Source of the DNA: Stenotrophomonas sp. UBA2629
GTDB lineage: Bacteria > Pseudomonadota > Gammaproteobacteria > Xanthomonadales > Xanthomonadaceae
Assembly: GCA_002359895.1 (NCBI GenBank)
Contig: DEOB01000012.1
Coordinates: forward strand, 173,436-237,435
Direction of reading: 5' to 3'
Length of the DNA: 64,000 bases
This document shows positions 36,315 to 44,145 of the stretch, one piece after another. The notes under the pieces were generated by a model, which worked only from the letters and a program-made list of their open reading frames with translations, did not search any database and was not told the origin of the DNA. Within the stretch, counting starts at the first letter, position 1. Each line of letters starts with the position of its first letter. The position numbers and the translations under genes were made by a program.

Positions 36315-36331
36315 CTTAAGCCAAAATTAAG
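36315..36331 (-). promoter_or_regulatory. PmrA-box-like tandem hexamer upstream of dsbD
   Basis: On the minus strand this reads CTTAATTTTGGCTTAAG: two hexamers (CTTAAT and CTTAAG) separated by five bases, the half-site spacing of OmpR-class regulators and nearly the PmrA consensus. It is 46 bases upstream of dsbD and 80 bases upstream of the response regulator on the other strand. Confidence 0.65.
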
Positions 36332-36410
36332 CGCAATTCGACCCAGATGCCGATCGCTACGAGAGCGCATTTGGGCATACTGAGGGCGGTCTATTCCATA
36401 CAGGTGCCGC

Positions 36411-37088
36411 TTGAGGGTGTTGTTGGTCGAAGATGACGTGCTGATTGCCAACGGAATTTGCAACGGGCTAAGGGGCTTTGGCATTGAAGTGACGCACGCG
36501 GCCACTGCGTCAGATGCTGAAGCCATCTACGTTGATGATTCCTTTGCTGCGGTGGTGTTGGATCTGGGACTTCCGGATGCCGAAGGGTTGGATCTGATTA
36601 GTGTCTTTAGATCGGTGGAGACGCACCTGCCGGTGCTGATCCTGTCAGCGCGTGATGCCATCGAGTTCCGCGTTGCGGGGCTACAGGGCGGTGCTGACGA
36701 TTACCTCGTCAAGCCCTTCGACTTGCGGGAGCTCGCTGCGCGCCTTTATGCACTGGTCAGACGCACGCAGGGGCGCGCCTCACAGACCGTCGCTGCCGGG
36801 CCCCTCAAACTGGAGCCCGCAAGCGGCTTGGCGTGGCTGGACGGCAACCCGGTCACCCTGTCGCGGAGGGAAATTGACCTGCTCACGGAGCTAGCTAGTG
36901 CGGACGGGAGGTGGGTCTCCCCCGAAGCATTGGTTGAGAAGCTCTTCGGTTTGGCCACCGAGTCCGGCACGAACACCCTCAATGTTCATATTCACAATGT
37001 GCGCCGAAAGCTGGGAAGCGAAGCCATCAGCACAGCCAGGGGGATGGGATACCGCCTTGGGTGGGCGCTGGACAGCGATCCTCGCTAA
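36411..37088 (+). CDS. OmpR/PmrA-type response regulator
   Basis: This 225-residue regulator has a receiver domain with acidic pair EDD at residues 7-9, D51 in VVLDLGLPD and K101-region VKPFDLREL, then a winged-helix DNA-binding domain (TLSRREIDLLTELA, TLNVHIHNVRRKLG, GMGYRLGW). The start is TTG at 36411 with AGGTG five bases ahead. It is divergent from dsbD, with a tandem CTTAAT/CTTAAG site between them. The nearest kinase is at 31230, so the pair seems to have been split by, or to have captured, the dsb operon. Confidence 0.9.
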   Translation: MRVLLVEDDVLIANGICNGLRGFGIEVTHAATASDAEAIYVDDSFAAVVLDLGLPDAEGLDLISVFRSVETHLPVLILSARDAIEFRVAGLQGGADDYLVKPFDLRELAARLYALVRRTQGRASQTVAAGPLKLEPASGLAWLDGNPVTLSRREIDLLTELASADGRWVSPEALVEKLFGLATESGTNTLNVHIHNVRRKLGSEAISTARGMGYRLGWALDSDPR

Positions 37089-37165
37089 TCATGTGTAACG
37101 AGCACGCAGGGGGCCGTATAACGATCTGCTTGCCCCCCTACTGTGACCGCCACTTTTTCTCCAAC

Positions 37166-38608
37166 CTACGCGCCCGGCAAGCAGTCCAAGCAGCTTTCCG
37201 GTGGCGGCGGTGGGATGACCAGCTTGCGCTGTATTTGACGCAACGCCGTCCGCACACCTTCCTCGACAACCGGGTGATAGAACGGACTGTCGATCATCTG
37301 CTGGACGGTATCTCGCCGCTGAACGCTCCACGACAGCAGGTGGCCAATGTGTTCGGCCGATGGGCCAACCATCTCTGCTCCCAAGAACGTTCCTGTGGCG
37401 CTGTCGGCGTAGACACGGATTATCCCGTGGTTCTCCAGCATGACCCGGCTGCGCCCCTGATCAGCGAACGATGCCTCTCCAACCTCAAAAGCGGCGCCAC
37501 TCTCGGTCAACTGCCGGAAGGTGGCGCCCGCCATCGCGATCTGGGGGTTGGAGAACACGATCCCCAGAGATGCCCTGCGCGGACGTGGGCGCACGTTTGG
37601 ATAGCGGCCCGCGTTGTCGCCTGCGATGCGGCCGTCGTCTGCGGCCTCATGAAGGATATCGGCCATCCCATTGGCATCCCCGGCAACAAAGATGTGCGGG
37701 CAGGTGCTCTGACCGGTAGCGCGGTCGACAATGGGCAGGCCGTAACTGTCCAAACCGATACCGGCATTGTCCAGGCCGATTCCGAGCATGTTCGGCTTAC
37801 GACCTGTCGCGGCGATCAAGAAGTCGAACGTCTCGTTGCTGCGAACACCCTCAGAATTCTCGGAGACCACTAATACTCGACCATCCTCGGTGAGCGAGGG
37901 TGTGACCTTTGCGCCCAGGCTCACAGGAACTTCTTCAGAGAAGATGCGCGTGGCCTCCGCCGCAACCACTGGGTCGCTCAGCGGCCCGATGAAGCGACTG
38001 CGACCGTAAAGGCGAACCGTCACTCCAAGGCGATGCAGGGCCTGTGCTAACTCAAGGCCGATGACCCCGCTGCCAACAACGGCCACTGAGCTGGGCAGAT
38101 CAGTCCACTCAAAAACGTCATCGTTCACAAGAAGCCTGTCGCCCAGCGCCTGACGCCATCCCTCCGGAACGAAGGGGCTGGACCCTGTCGCTACAACGAT
38201 GCGATCAGCTTCGACGATGGTAGATGATCCGACCAGAAGATCATGAGCGGAGAGGAACGTCGCCTTGCCGCGCAGCCGGTGTTCCTCCGGCCACGCTTCT
38301 ACCGACTCCACCACGAAGCCGACGAAGCGATCGCGCTCGCGGCGCACCCGAGCCATTACTTCCCGTCCGTCGACCTTGATTGCTCCAGGCATGACGCCAA
38401 AGCTCGGCGCCAACGTCAGCGTATGAGCAGCATCTGCGGCACTGATGAGCAGCTTGCTCGGCATGCAGCCAACCCTCGCACAGGTGGTTCCGTAGACGCC
38501 ACCTTCAATCACCACAATGCTGTCGGTATGCGCTTTGGCCGCGCGGTAGGCTGTCATTCCGGAACTGCCGGCGCCAATGATGGCGACATCAACCTTGATA
38601 CGAGTCAT
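37166..38608 (-). CDS. Dihydrolipoyl-dehydrogenase-like flavoprotein disulfide reductase
   Basis: This 480-residue pyridine-nucleotide disulfide oxidoreductase has FAD motif AIIGAGSSGMTAYRAAKAH, redox pair in TTCARVGCMPSK (about residues 43-48), NAD motif VAVVGSGVIGLELAQAL, and a C-terminal HPVVEE that fits the His-Glu dyad of E3-like enzymes. It lacks a lipoyl domain, and no 2-oxoacid dehydrogenase genes are nearby. The context of thioredoxins and OYE suggests a stress-linked disulfide reductase. The frame is open to 38824; AGAGGT five bases before the ATG at 38606-38608 decides the start. The tail has PPPPPESCLDC with two extra cysteines, unusual for E3. Confidence 0.82.
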   Translation of the reverse strand: MTRIKVDVAIIGAGSSGMTAYRAAKAHTDSIVVIEGGVYGTTCARVGCMPSKLLISAADAAHTLTLAPSFGVMPGAIKVDGREVMARVRRERDRFVGFVVESVEAWPEEHRLRGKATFLSAHDLLVGSSTIVEADRIVVATGSSPFVPEGWRQALGDRLLVNDDVFEWTDLPSSVAVVGSGVIGLELAQALHRLGVTVRLYGRSRFIGPLSDPVVAAEATRIFSEEVPVSLGAKVTPSLTEDGRVLVVSENSEGVRSNETFDFLIAATGRKPNMLGIGLDNAGIGLDSYGLPIVDRATGQSTCPHIFVAGDANGMADILHEAADDGRIAGDNAGRYPNVRPRPRRASLGIVFSNPQIAMAGATFRQLTESGAAFEVGEASFADQGRSRVMLENHGIIRVYADSATGTFLGAEMVGPSAEHIGHLLSWSVQRRDTVQQMIDSPFYHPVVEEGVRTALRQIQRKLVIPPPPPESCLDCLPGA

Positions 38609-38726
38609 CTGAGACCTCTTTTTGCCAGTGCATTGCAGTGGCCTGCAGCACGATCGGCGGAGACTGAACCGACCTCCACTTGTGAACGGCCGATTCGAGC
38701 GTTTGGGAGTATTCGGTTCTTGACTA

Positions 38727-39089
38727 TTAGCGTGCGCTATCGAGTCGCTTCTGAGCCCACTGCGCGATACGCGGTGCGGACAACGAGCCCAGGAGCCGGC
38801 CCACTTCTTGACCTTGGTCGTCATACATCAGGAGCATCGGCACAGCAGCGACCTTCAACGAGTCCAAAAGCTGCGGATCCGTCGCGGCATTCACCTTGAG
38901 GAATCGAGCCTTTGTGCTCATTGCCTCGGCGGCGGCAGCGAAAGCAGGCTCCATCGTCTTGCAGGGAGGGCACCACGGTGCCCCTATGTAGAGCAAGAGA
39001 GGATCGGCGGTGGAGCGCGCAATGCGGTTGAATCCGGTTGCGTCCACCTCTTCCACCTTCCCAGCCCATGAGGGCACGGACGTGTTCAT
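38727..39089 (-). CDS. Thioredoxin-fold protein with CPPC active site
   Basis: This 120-residue cytoplasmic thioredoxin-like protein has active site YIGAPWCPPCKTMEPAF and cis-proline AAVPMLLMYDD. CPPC replaces the usual CGPC, which is expected to alter the redox potential. ATG at 39087-39089 has AAGGTG ahead; an upstream in-frame ATG at 39122 is disregarded. It sits in the leftward run between a second thioredoxin and the E3-like reductase, a plausible donor for it. A truncated homologue of this protein lies at 44146-44373. Confidence 0.85.
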   Translation of the reverse strand: MNTSVPSWAGKVEEVDATGFNRIARSTADPLLLYIGAPWCPPCKTMEPAFAAAAEAMSTKARFLKVNAATDPQLLDSLKVAAVPMLLMYDDQGQEVGRLLGSLSAPRIAQWAQKRLDSAR

Positions 39090-39146
39090 CGCTTCACCTT
39101 CTTTGCTAGGCGAGCGCCCCACAGAGGGCGCCCGCTTGGTTATGGC

Positions 39147-39476
39147 CTACTCGCCCTTTACGAACGGAGCGATCTGCTCGTGCAGAGCCTGCTTCGGCAT
39201 CACGCCGACGATCTCCTTGGCGATCTTGCCATCCACGAAGACTTTCAAGGTGGGGATGGACCGCACCCCAAATCGCTGAGCCAACTCCGGGTTCTGATCG
39301 ATATCGACCTTGACCACCTGGAGCTTGCCTTCAAGCTCATCGGATATCTCTTCCAAGGAAGGCGCGATGGCCCGGCAAGGCGGGCACCACGGGGCCCAGA
39401 AGTCCACCAGCACCGGCGTCTTGCTTTCAAGGACGTCGGACTCGAAGTCGAAAGTCGTTGTGCTACGGGTTGCCAT
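39147..39476 (-). CDS. Thioredoxin with CPPC active site
   Basis: This 109-residue protein has near-canonical thioredoxin length and sequence (TPVLVDFWAPWCPPCRAIAP, VVKVDIDQNPELAQRFGVRS, IPTLKVFVDGK). The active site is CPPC rather than CGPC. ATG at 39474-39476 has GAGGTG upstream; the longer frame upstream overlaps the OYE stop and is not used. It belongs to the leftward oxidative/electrophile stress run. Confidence 0.88.
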   Translation of the reverse strand: MATRSTTTFDFESDVLESKTPVLVDFWAPWCPPCRAIAPSLEEISDELEGKLQVVKVDIDQNPELAQRFGVRSIPTLKVFVDGKIAKEIVGVMPKQALHEQIAPFVKGE

Positions 39477-39516
39477 GTCACACCTCATCTGTGGCCCGCA
39501 CGTGCGGGGTGGTTGA

Positions 39517-40638
39517 TCAGACGACTGCTGCGTCGGCGCGAGCGCCATCGTAGGTCGGATAGTCGGTGTAGCCCTTTGCCCCGATCACGCCGTAGAAGGT
39601 CGACGGATCAGGCTTTGCTAGCGGCCAGCCGTTCTTCATCCGCTCCACCAGGTCGGGGTTGGAGATGAAGTTGGTGCCGAACGCAATCAGGTCGAGCTCG
39701 CCCTTGGCCAGTTCCGCCTCGGCCAGTTCCTGGGTGAACCCGCCGGCACCGATCAGCGTGCCCTGGTAAGCCTTCCGGAACGCAGCACCGAAGCCGGCCG
39801 GCGTGCCCGCTGCCGAGATCGTGGTCTGGTAGTTCAGGTGCACGAACGCCAGGGTCCGCTCGTTCAGCGCCGAGGCCATGCTTGCCCAAGCTTCGGCCTC
39901 ACCTTCGAAGGCCTCCATGTCGTAGATGCGACCAAACGGGGAGACGCGAACGCCCACCTTCTCGCCGCCAATTTCAGCCGCGACCGCGTCGATGGTCTCC
40001 AGCAGCAGGCGCTGACGATTCTCGATCGATCCACCATACTGGTCGGTGCGGGTATTGAGCTTGCTGCTTAGGAACTGGTCGAACAAGAACGCGTTGGCGG
40101 CCATCAGTTCGACGCCATCGAAGCCCGCATCCATCGCACGACGCGCAGACGAGGCGAAGTCCTGAATGACACGCTTGACCTCATCGGTGGTCAGGGCGCG
40201 CGGCTTGCTCGGCAGCACCGGGCCTTCCTTGCCAGGCTCGACCCACGCATAGACCATCGTGGTGGTCGCCGGCACGTCGCCCGACGACACCGGCGCGACG
40301 TTGCCCGGCTGCAGCGAGACGTGCGACAGACGACCGACGTGCCAGAGCTGGGCAAAAATCTTGCCGCCGTTGGCATGCACCGCATCGGTGACTTTACGCC
40401 AGCCTTCGGTCTGCTCGTCGGTGTAGAGACCTGGGGTATACAGGTAACCACGGCCCTCGTCGGAAACCGGAAGGCCCTCCGTGATGATCAGACCGGCCGA
40501 GGCGCGTTGACCGTAGTAGAGCGCAGTCAGCTCGCTCGGAATGTTCTCCGGCGTGCGGGTGCGGGTCATCGGGGCCATGACAACGCGGTTTGCCAGCGGC
40601 AAGCCGGAAAGGTCATAGGTAGTGAACAGCTTGCTCAT
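39517..40638 (-). CDS. Old Yellow Enzyme family NADH:flavin oxidoreductase
   Basis: This 373-residue FMN TIM-barrel enzyme reduces activated C=C bonds of electrophiles such as quinones and N-ethylmaleimide. Family landmarks are NRVVMAPMTRTRT, FAQLWHVGRLSH, DQYGGSIENRQRLLLE and the C-terminal FGTNFISNPDLVER. The substrate-binding motif is changed: normally HxAN or HxxH (as in EIHGANGYL), here ELMAANAFLFDQFL, so the first His is Met179 while Asn182 remains. This may shift substrate range. It is adjacent to thioredoxin genes and downstream of OsmC. Confidence 0.88.
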   Translation of the reverse strand: MSKLFTTYDLSGLPLANRVVMAPMTRTRTPENIPSELTALYYGQRASAGLIITEGLPVSDEGRGYLYTPGLYTDEQTEGWRKVTDAVHANGGKIFAQLWHVGRLSHVSLQPGNVAPVSSGDVPATTTMVYAWVEPGKEGPVLPSKPRALTTDEVKRVIQDFASSARRAMDAGFDGVELMAANAFLFDQFLSSKLNTRTDQYGGSIENRQRLLLETIDAVAAEIGGEKVGVRVSPFGRIYDMEAFEGEAEAWASMASALNERTLAFVHLNYQTTISAAGTPAGFGAAFRKAYQGTLIGAGGFTQELAEAELAKGELDLIAFGTNFISNPDLVERMKNGWPLAKPDPSTFYGVIGAKGYTDYPTYDGARADAAVV

Positions 40639-40714
40639 GGCGGCATCTCTATTGGGTTGCGCAGCCCCGGCTTGGGGCTGCTTGTTTTAGGCACGGCCTG
40701 ACTGGCGGAAGGAC

Positions 40715-41269
40715 TCAGCCTTCGACCACTTCCAGCTTGGACACCATGCGGATGGCCTTGGAGAAGTTGGCCAGGTTCACCGAGGTCTTGGTCACCACCG
40801 CGTGCAGTTCCTCCAGGCGTTCGCGCGAGGCGTCCGTGTTCAGACGGACCACGTAGGTGACCTCGTCGTAGCCCGGATTGACGCTTTCGTCCAAGCCGAG
40901 GAACCCACGCAGGTCCAGTTCGCCATCCGTCTCGATCTCCAGGCTATGGACGGTGATGCCCATGGCCGCTGCGTTCACCACGTAGCCCACGGTCAAGCAG
41001 GCGTTGAGGGCTGCCATCAGCAGCTCCTGCGGATTGGGAGCCGAGTTCTGACCAAGCAGCTCATTCGGCTCATCGGCAGCAATCTCGAAGTGACGCTCGT
41101 ACTTCACCCCGGCCATGGAGTAGTGGTTGACGGTGGCGACAGAGCGGGTCTGGCCGTCCCACTTCGTCTTCACGTTGAAGCGTGCGTTGCGCTTGGATGC
41201 GTCTTCGGCGACACCTTTGGCAAATTCCTGAAGAGCGGCGACGTCAATACCATTGGGCTTGTTGGTCAT
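40715..41269 (-). CDS. OsmC-family protein
   Basis: This 184-residue member of the OsmC/Ohr superfamily has the region PNPQELLMAALNACLTVGYV with the peroxidatic-type cysteine. The second cysteine expected about 60 residues later is absent (TKTSVNLANFS instead of a CPV-type motif), so classical two-cysteine hydroperoxide reduction is doubtful. Similar one-cysteine OsmC proteins are common and uncharacterised. ATG at 41267-41269 with AAAGGAAC ahead. It lies between the OYE and the FrnE-like gene, probably in one regulon. Confidence 0.85.
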   Translation of the reverse strand: MTNKPNGIDVAALQEFAKGVAEDASKRNARFNVKTKWDGQTRSVATVNHYSMAGVKYERHFEIAADEPNELLGQNSAPNPQELLMAALNACLTVGYVVNAAAMGITVHSLEIETDGELDLRGFLGLDESVNPGYDEVTYVVRLNTDASRERLEELHAVVTKTSVNLANFSKAIRMVSKLEVVEG

Positions 41270-41387
41270 TTTCGTAGTTCCTTTCTGAGTGCGCTCACGC
41301 GCGGTGGGTCAACCGGACGCTCAAAAGCCAGGGCTTGACCGAATTGGGGTTTGGCTAAACAGTTCTGTTGCTGTGACGGGCAAGGAA

Positions 41388-42071
41388 TCAGTAGGCGCAG
41401 CCGTCAATGCCGCAGCTTTCGCCTTCGCCGGTGTCAATCATTGGAGCGGGCATGTCATGGGCGGCATCAAGGATGGCGCGTTCAAACACGTCCACTTCTC
41501 GAGCGCCGGACACATACACCTTGTTGTTGAACAGGAACAGCGGAACGCCATTGGCGATCTGGTTCGCGTCCGCTTCGTCACGTGCGATCTCTGCGGCGAC
41601 GCGGGCAGAGTCAAACTCGAACAAGGTGTCCGTCACGCCGACCTCTTTGGCAAGCGATGCCAGGACGTCCTGGTCAAAGATGTCGATGTCATCGGTGGTC
41701 GCTGCTTTGTAGATGCGCTCGCTCAGCAACTGGGCCACGACCGGGGAGCGGATGCTCTTGACCAGCGCATGCGCAACCGTCGTATCGCCGAAACGCATGG
41801 TGTCGAAGTTGTAGACCAAGCCTTCCAGGATCCCATTCGTGCTGACAGCTGCCATCATCCGATCTGCACCGGCCGGGCCACCCAGCTTCTGATACAGCGC
41901 CGTCTTGTAATCCATGGGCTTGACCCCTCGCGCAAGGCGATAGGCCTTGTGAGTCACCTCAACCTGGACCTGCCCTGCCAGCGCATCCACCGCCTTTTCG
42001 AAGCGTTTTTTTGCAATCCAGCACCACGGGCAGACGTAGTCCGACCAGATGTCCACCGTCACCGTTTTCAT
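41388..42071 (-). CDS. DsbA-family (FrnE-like) disulfide oxidoreductase
   Basis: This 227-residue cytoplasmic protein has CPWC in DIWSDYVCPWCWIAKKRFE, typical of FrnE and 2-hydroxychromene-carboxylate isomerase-like DsbA relatives. VPLFLFNNKVYVSGA holds the cis-proline region, and a C-terminal CGIDGC pair is present. No signal peptide. ATG at 42069-42071 follows GGAGAG. A TetR-operator-like dyad lies 31 bases upstream (42102-42121). Confidence 0.88.
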   Translation of the reverse strand: MKTVTVDIWSDYVCPWCWIAKKRFEKAVDALAGQVQVEVTHKAYRLARGVKPMDYKTALYQKLGGPAGADRMMAAVSTNGILEGLVYNFDTMRFGDTTVAHALVKSIRSPVVAQLLSERIYKAATTDDIDIFDQDVLASLAKEVGVTDTLFEFDSARVAAEIARDEADANQIANGVPLFLFNNKVYVSGAREVDVFERAILDAAHDMPAPMIDTGEGESCGIDGCAY

Positions 42072-42101
42072 GAAGCTCTCCGTAGATTCAAACAGCTGAT
42101 A

Positions 42102-42121
42102 ACTACCATTCAGTCGGTAGG
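42102..42121. promoter_or_regulatory. TetR-operator-like dyad upstream of the FrnE-like gene
   Basis: ACTACCATTCAGTCGGTAGG holds inverted CTACC and GGTAG arms eight bases apart; on the minus strand it reads CCTACCGACTGAATGGTAGT. Two related sites lie upstream of the TetR gene and of the SDR gene. Confidence 0.6.
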
Positions 42122-42182
42122 TTTCGCATCTAGAAAAATGCCATGCGAGCCCTCATTGCTTGAGGGGAGCACCGCGATAAGG

Positions 42183-42746
42183 TCAGGCGTTTTCGACGAT
42201 CAGCCGGATGACGCTGGGCTTCAACGTGTCCGCGTCTTTGGTGGCCCAGTTAATGAAGCTGGATCCCTCTAGGACACTGAGAAGCAGAAACGCCTTCTGC
42301 CTGGCCCCACTGCCTTTGGGGATTTGCTTGAGCTTGGTGCCTTGCTCAAGCATCCGGGTAAGCCAAGCCAACTGCATCTCAAAGAACCGCTGCGTCAACT
42401 GCTGCATACTCGGCGGCAAGGCAGACATTTCTGCTGCCAGCGCCCCGCATAGGGGGAGCAAGCGACCGTCTTCACTAGATTTGAAGATCTGGAAGAAGGC
42501 TTCAAGGCGGGCAAACACATCGCTGTGCTGAACCTCGACACGATCAAACTCTGTCCGGACACGCTCGATGTAGTCCTCCACGATTGCCCCGCCCAAGTCT
42601 TCCTTGGTCGGAAAATGGTGGTGGATACTTGCCTTACGGATACCCACCACCTCGGCCAGGTCCGCGTAACTGAAAGCGCTGTAGCCGCGGGTTCGCATCA
42701 AGTTTTCAGCGGTCTGAACCAAGGCGTCGCGTGTGCCAACAGCCAT
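42183..42746 (-). CDS. TetR-family repressor of the thiol/electrophile cluster
   Basis: This 187-residue regulator has an N-terminal helix-turn-helix (YSADLAEVVGIRKASIHHHF, written in full as FSYADLAEVVGIRKASIHHH) and an all-helical ligand domain. The first half resembles NemR/AcuR-type regulators controlling OYE genes in other bacteria. ATG at 42744-42746 follows GAGGAATT. Three matching dyads, upstream of itself (42778-42800), of the FrnE gene and of the SDR gene, suggest a local regulon with autorepression. Conserved cysteine C100-type residue is seen in LPLCGALAAE, a candidate electrophile sensor. Confidence 0.85.
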   Translation of the reverse strand: MAVGTRDALVQTAENLMRTRGYSAFSYADLAEVVGIRKASIHHHFPTKEDLGGAIVEDYIERVRTEFDRVEVQHSDVFARLEAFFQIFKSSEDGRLLPLCGALAAEMSALPPSMQQLTQRFFEMQLAWLTRMLEQGTKLKQIPKGSGARQKAFLLLSVLEGSSFINWATKDADTLKPSVIRLIVENA

Positions 42747-42777
42747 GTCAATTCCTCAACTATTCGATAAAAAAATT

Positions 42778-42800
42778 CTACCTACCACATGGTAGATAGT
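42778..42800. promoter_or_regulatory. TetR-operator-like dyad upstream of tetR
   Basis: CCTACCACATGGTAGATAGT (42781-42800) is the core of a 22-base imperfect dyad at 42778-42799. It lies 35 bases upstream of the TetR start and shares CCTACC and TAGATAGT with the site upstream of the SDR gene. Confidence 0.65.
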
Positions 42801-42842
42801 CAACTCCCAGCGACCCACCTCTTTTGGTCGTTGGGCTCCGGT

Positions 42843-43184
42843 TTATGCGCCAAGCTCTTCATATGCCTCGAGGGCGCGGGAAGAGTAGACGTAAGCAGCG
42901 CCGGCGTTGAGCGATATGGCGGTGCCCAACGCAGCGGCAATCTCTTCCTTGGTCGCACCGGCCTTCTTGGCCGCGCCTGCGTGTGCGGCGATGCAGCCAT
43001 CGCAACGCGTGGTCACGGCCACCGCCAGCGAGATCAGCTCATGCGTCTTGGCGTCCAGCACGTTGCCCTCACGGGTGGCCAGTTCCAGCTTATGGAAGGC
43101 GCTGGCCACAGGAGCATTGGCCTTGTTGAAGCTGCTGACCCGCTTGATGAGCGACTTCAGCTCTTCGGTCCATTTCTTTTCCAT
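42843..43184 (-). CDS. Carboxymuconolactone decarboxylase / AhpD-like protein
   Basis: This 113-residue helical protein has the AhpD core: CDGCIAAHAGAAKKAG contains CxxC and the catalytic-type histidine. Such proteins act as alkylhydroperoxidases or unspecified redox helpers. ATG at 43182-43184 has AGAGGTGA ahead; the longer frame extends into the SDR stop and is discarded. It lies 23 bases downstream of the SDR gene and is probably co-transcribed with it. Confidence 0.88.
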   Translation of the reverse strand: MEKKWTEELKSLIKRVSSFNKANAPVASAFHKLELATREGNVLDAKTHELISLAVAVTTRCDGCIAAHAGAAKKAGATKEEIAAALGTAISLNAGAAYVYSSRALEAYEELGA

Positions 43185-43207
43185 TTCGATCACCTCTGTG
43201 TTTTGGA

Positions 43208-44002
43208 TTAGTTGCCGAGCTTGCGTGCAGCCATGACGCCGCCGTCCACGTCCCAAACCGCACCGGTAACCCAAGAGGCCTTGTCGGACAGCAGGAAGAT
43301 GACGGTTTCTGCGACATCGCGCGGCGTGCCATTTCGGCCGAGCGGATGGAAGTTCTTGAAGCCATCCAACGCGCCCGCAAGCTCTTCGCCAGGAATAAAC
43401 CGCTCAAAGATCTTGGTCTCCACCATGCCGGGGCTGACTGCGTTCACGCGAATACCGTGCTCCGCCAATTCCGCAGCGACATGCCTGGTCATGGCATCCA
43501 AGCCCATCTTGGCCATCGAGTAGGCGGGCGCCTTCACCGTTTCGATGGCTTGGCGGGCCGCAACAGCGGTGACGTTGACGATCGAACCCGGCTTCTTCTG
43601 CGCGACCAGCGAAGCGGCCACCTGCTGGGTGATGAAGAACAGCGAGCGATTCAGGTCGAGGAAGTTGTTGTAGTCCTCGATCGAGTGCTCCAAGAAGGCC
43701 TTCGGATAGAAGATGCCCGCCGTATTGACGAGCAGGTCAATGTCACTGTGTTCCGCCGTCAACTTGGCGAGAAGCGTCTGCACGCTTGCCGGGTTCGAAA
43801 GATCTGCGGCAAAAGCCGACGCCTTACCCTCACCGGCTACTGCTGCAAGCTGTTGCCGTGCAGCCTCAGCCTTTTCGGGGCGATTGCCCACGACAACCAC
43901 CGCACCGCCCTGCTCGGCGACCATCTGTGCAACCTCCAGCCCGATTCCGCTGGTGCCACCTACAACCAACAGCTTGCGACCCGAGAACTCTTTTGTATTC
44001 AT
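43208..44002 (-). CDS. Short-chain dehydrogenase/reductase
   Basis: This 264-residue SDR has cofactor loop VVGGTSGIGLEVAQM at the N-terminus, LVNTAGI (NNAG-equivalent), and catalytic YSMAK. The strand normally carrying the catalytic serine reads IVNVTAVAARQA, where Ser is replaced by Thr/Ala; activity may be altered or use a neighbouring residue. The end GAVWDVDGGVMA is typical. Substrate unknown. AAGGGTCA precedes the ATG. A TetR-operator-like dyad lies 16 bases upstream. Confidence 0.85.
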   Translation of the reverse strand: MNTKEFSGRKLLVVGGTSGIGLEVAQMVAEQGGAVVVVGNRPEKAEAARQQLAAVAGEGKASAFAADLSNPASVQTLLAKLTAEHSDIDLLVNTAGIFYPKAFLEHSIEDYNNFLDLNRSLFFITQQVAASLVAQKKPGSIVNVTAVAARQAIETVKAPAYSMAKMGLDAMTRHVAAELAEHGIRVNAVSPGMVETKIFERFIPGEELAGALDGFKNFHPLGRNGTPRDVAETVIFLLSDKASWVTGAVWDVDGGVMAARKLGN

Positions 44003-44017
44003 TGCATGACCCTTAAA

Positions 44018-44037
44018 CCTACCAATCAGTAGATAGT
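44018..44037. promoter_or_regulatory. TetR-operator-like dyad upstream of the SDR gene
   Basis: CCTACCAATCAGTAGATAGT matches the tetR-upstream site at 15 of 20 bases and begins 16 bases upstream of the SDR start. This is the third copy of the motif in the cluster. Confidence 0.6.
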
Positions 44038-44145
44038 CTATTCTGATAATTTCCGCACGTCAAGGCGAGCCAGAGCGCACTTCATTCAGGACGTTCAGCT
44101 AAAGAAACGAGTCGCGATGCATGTCGGGTAACTGGAACCCGTATA

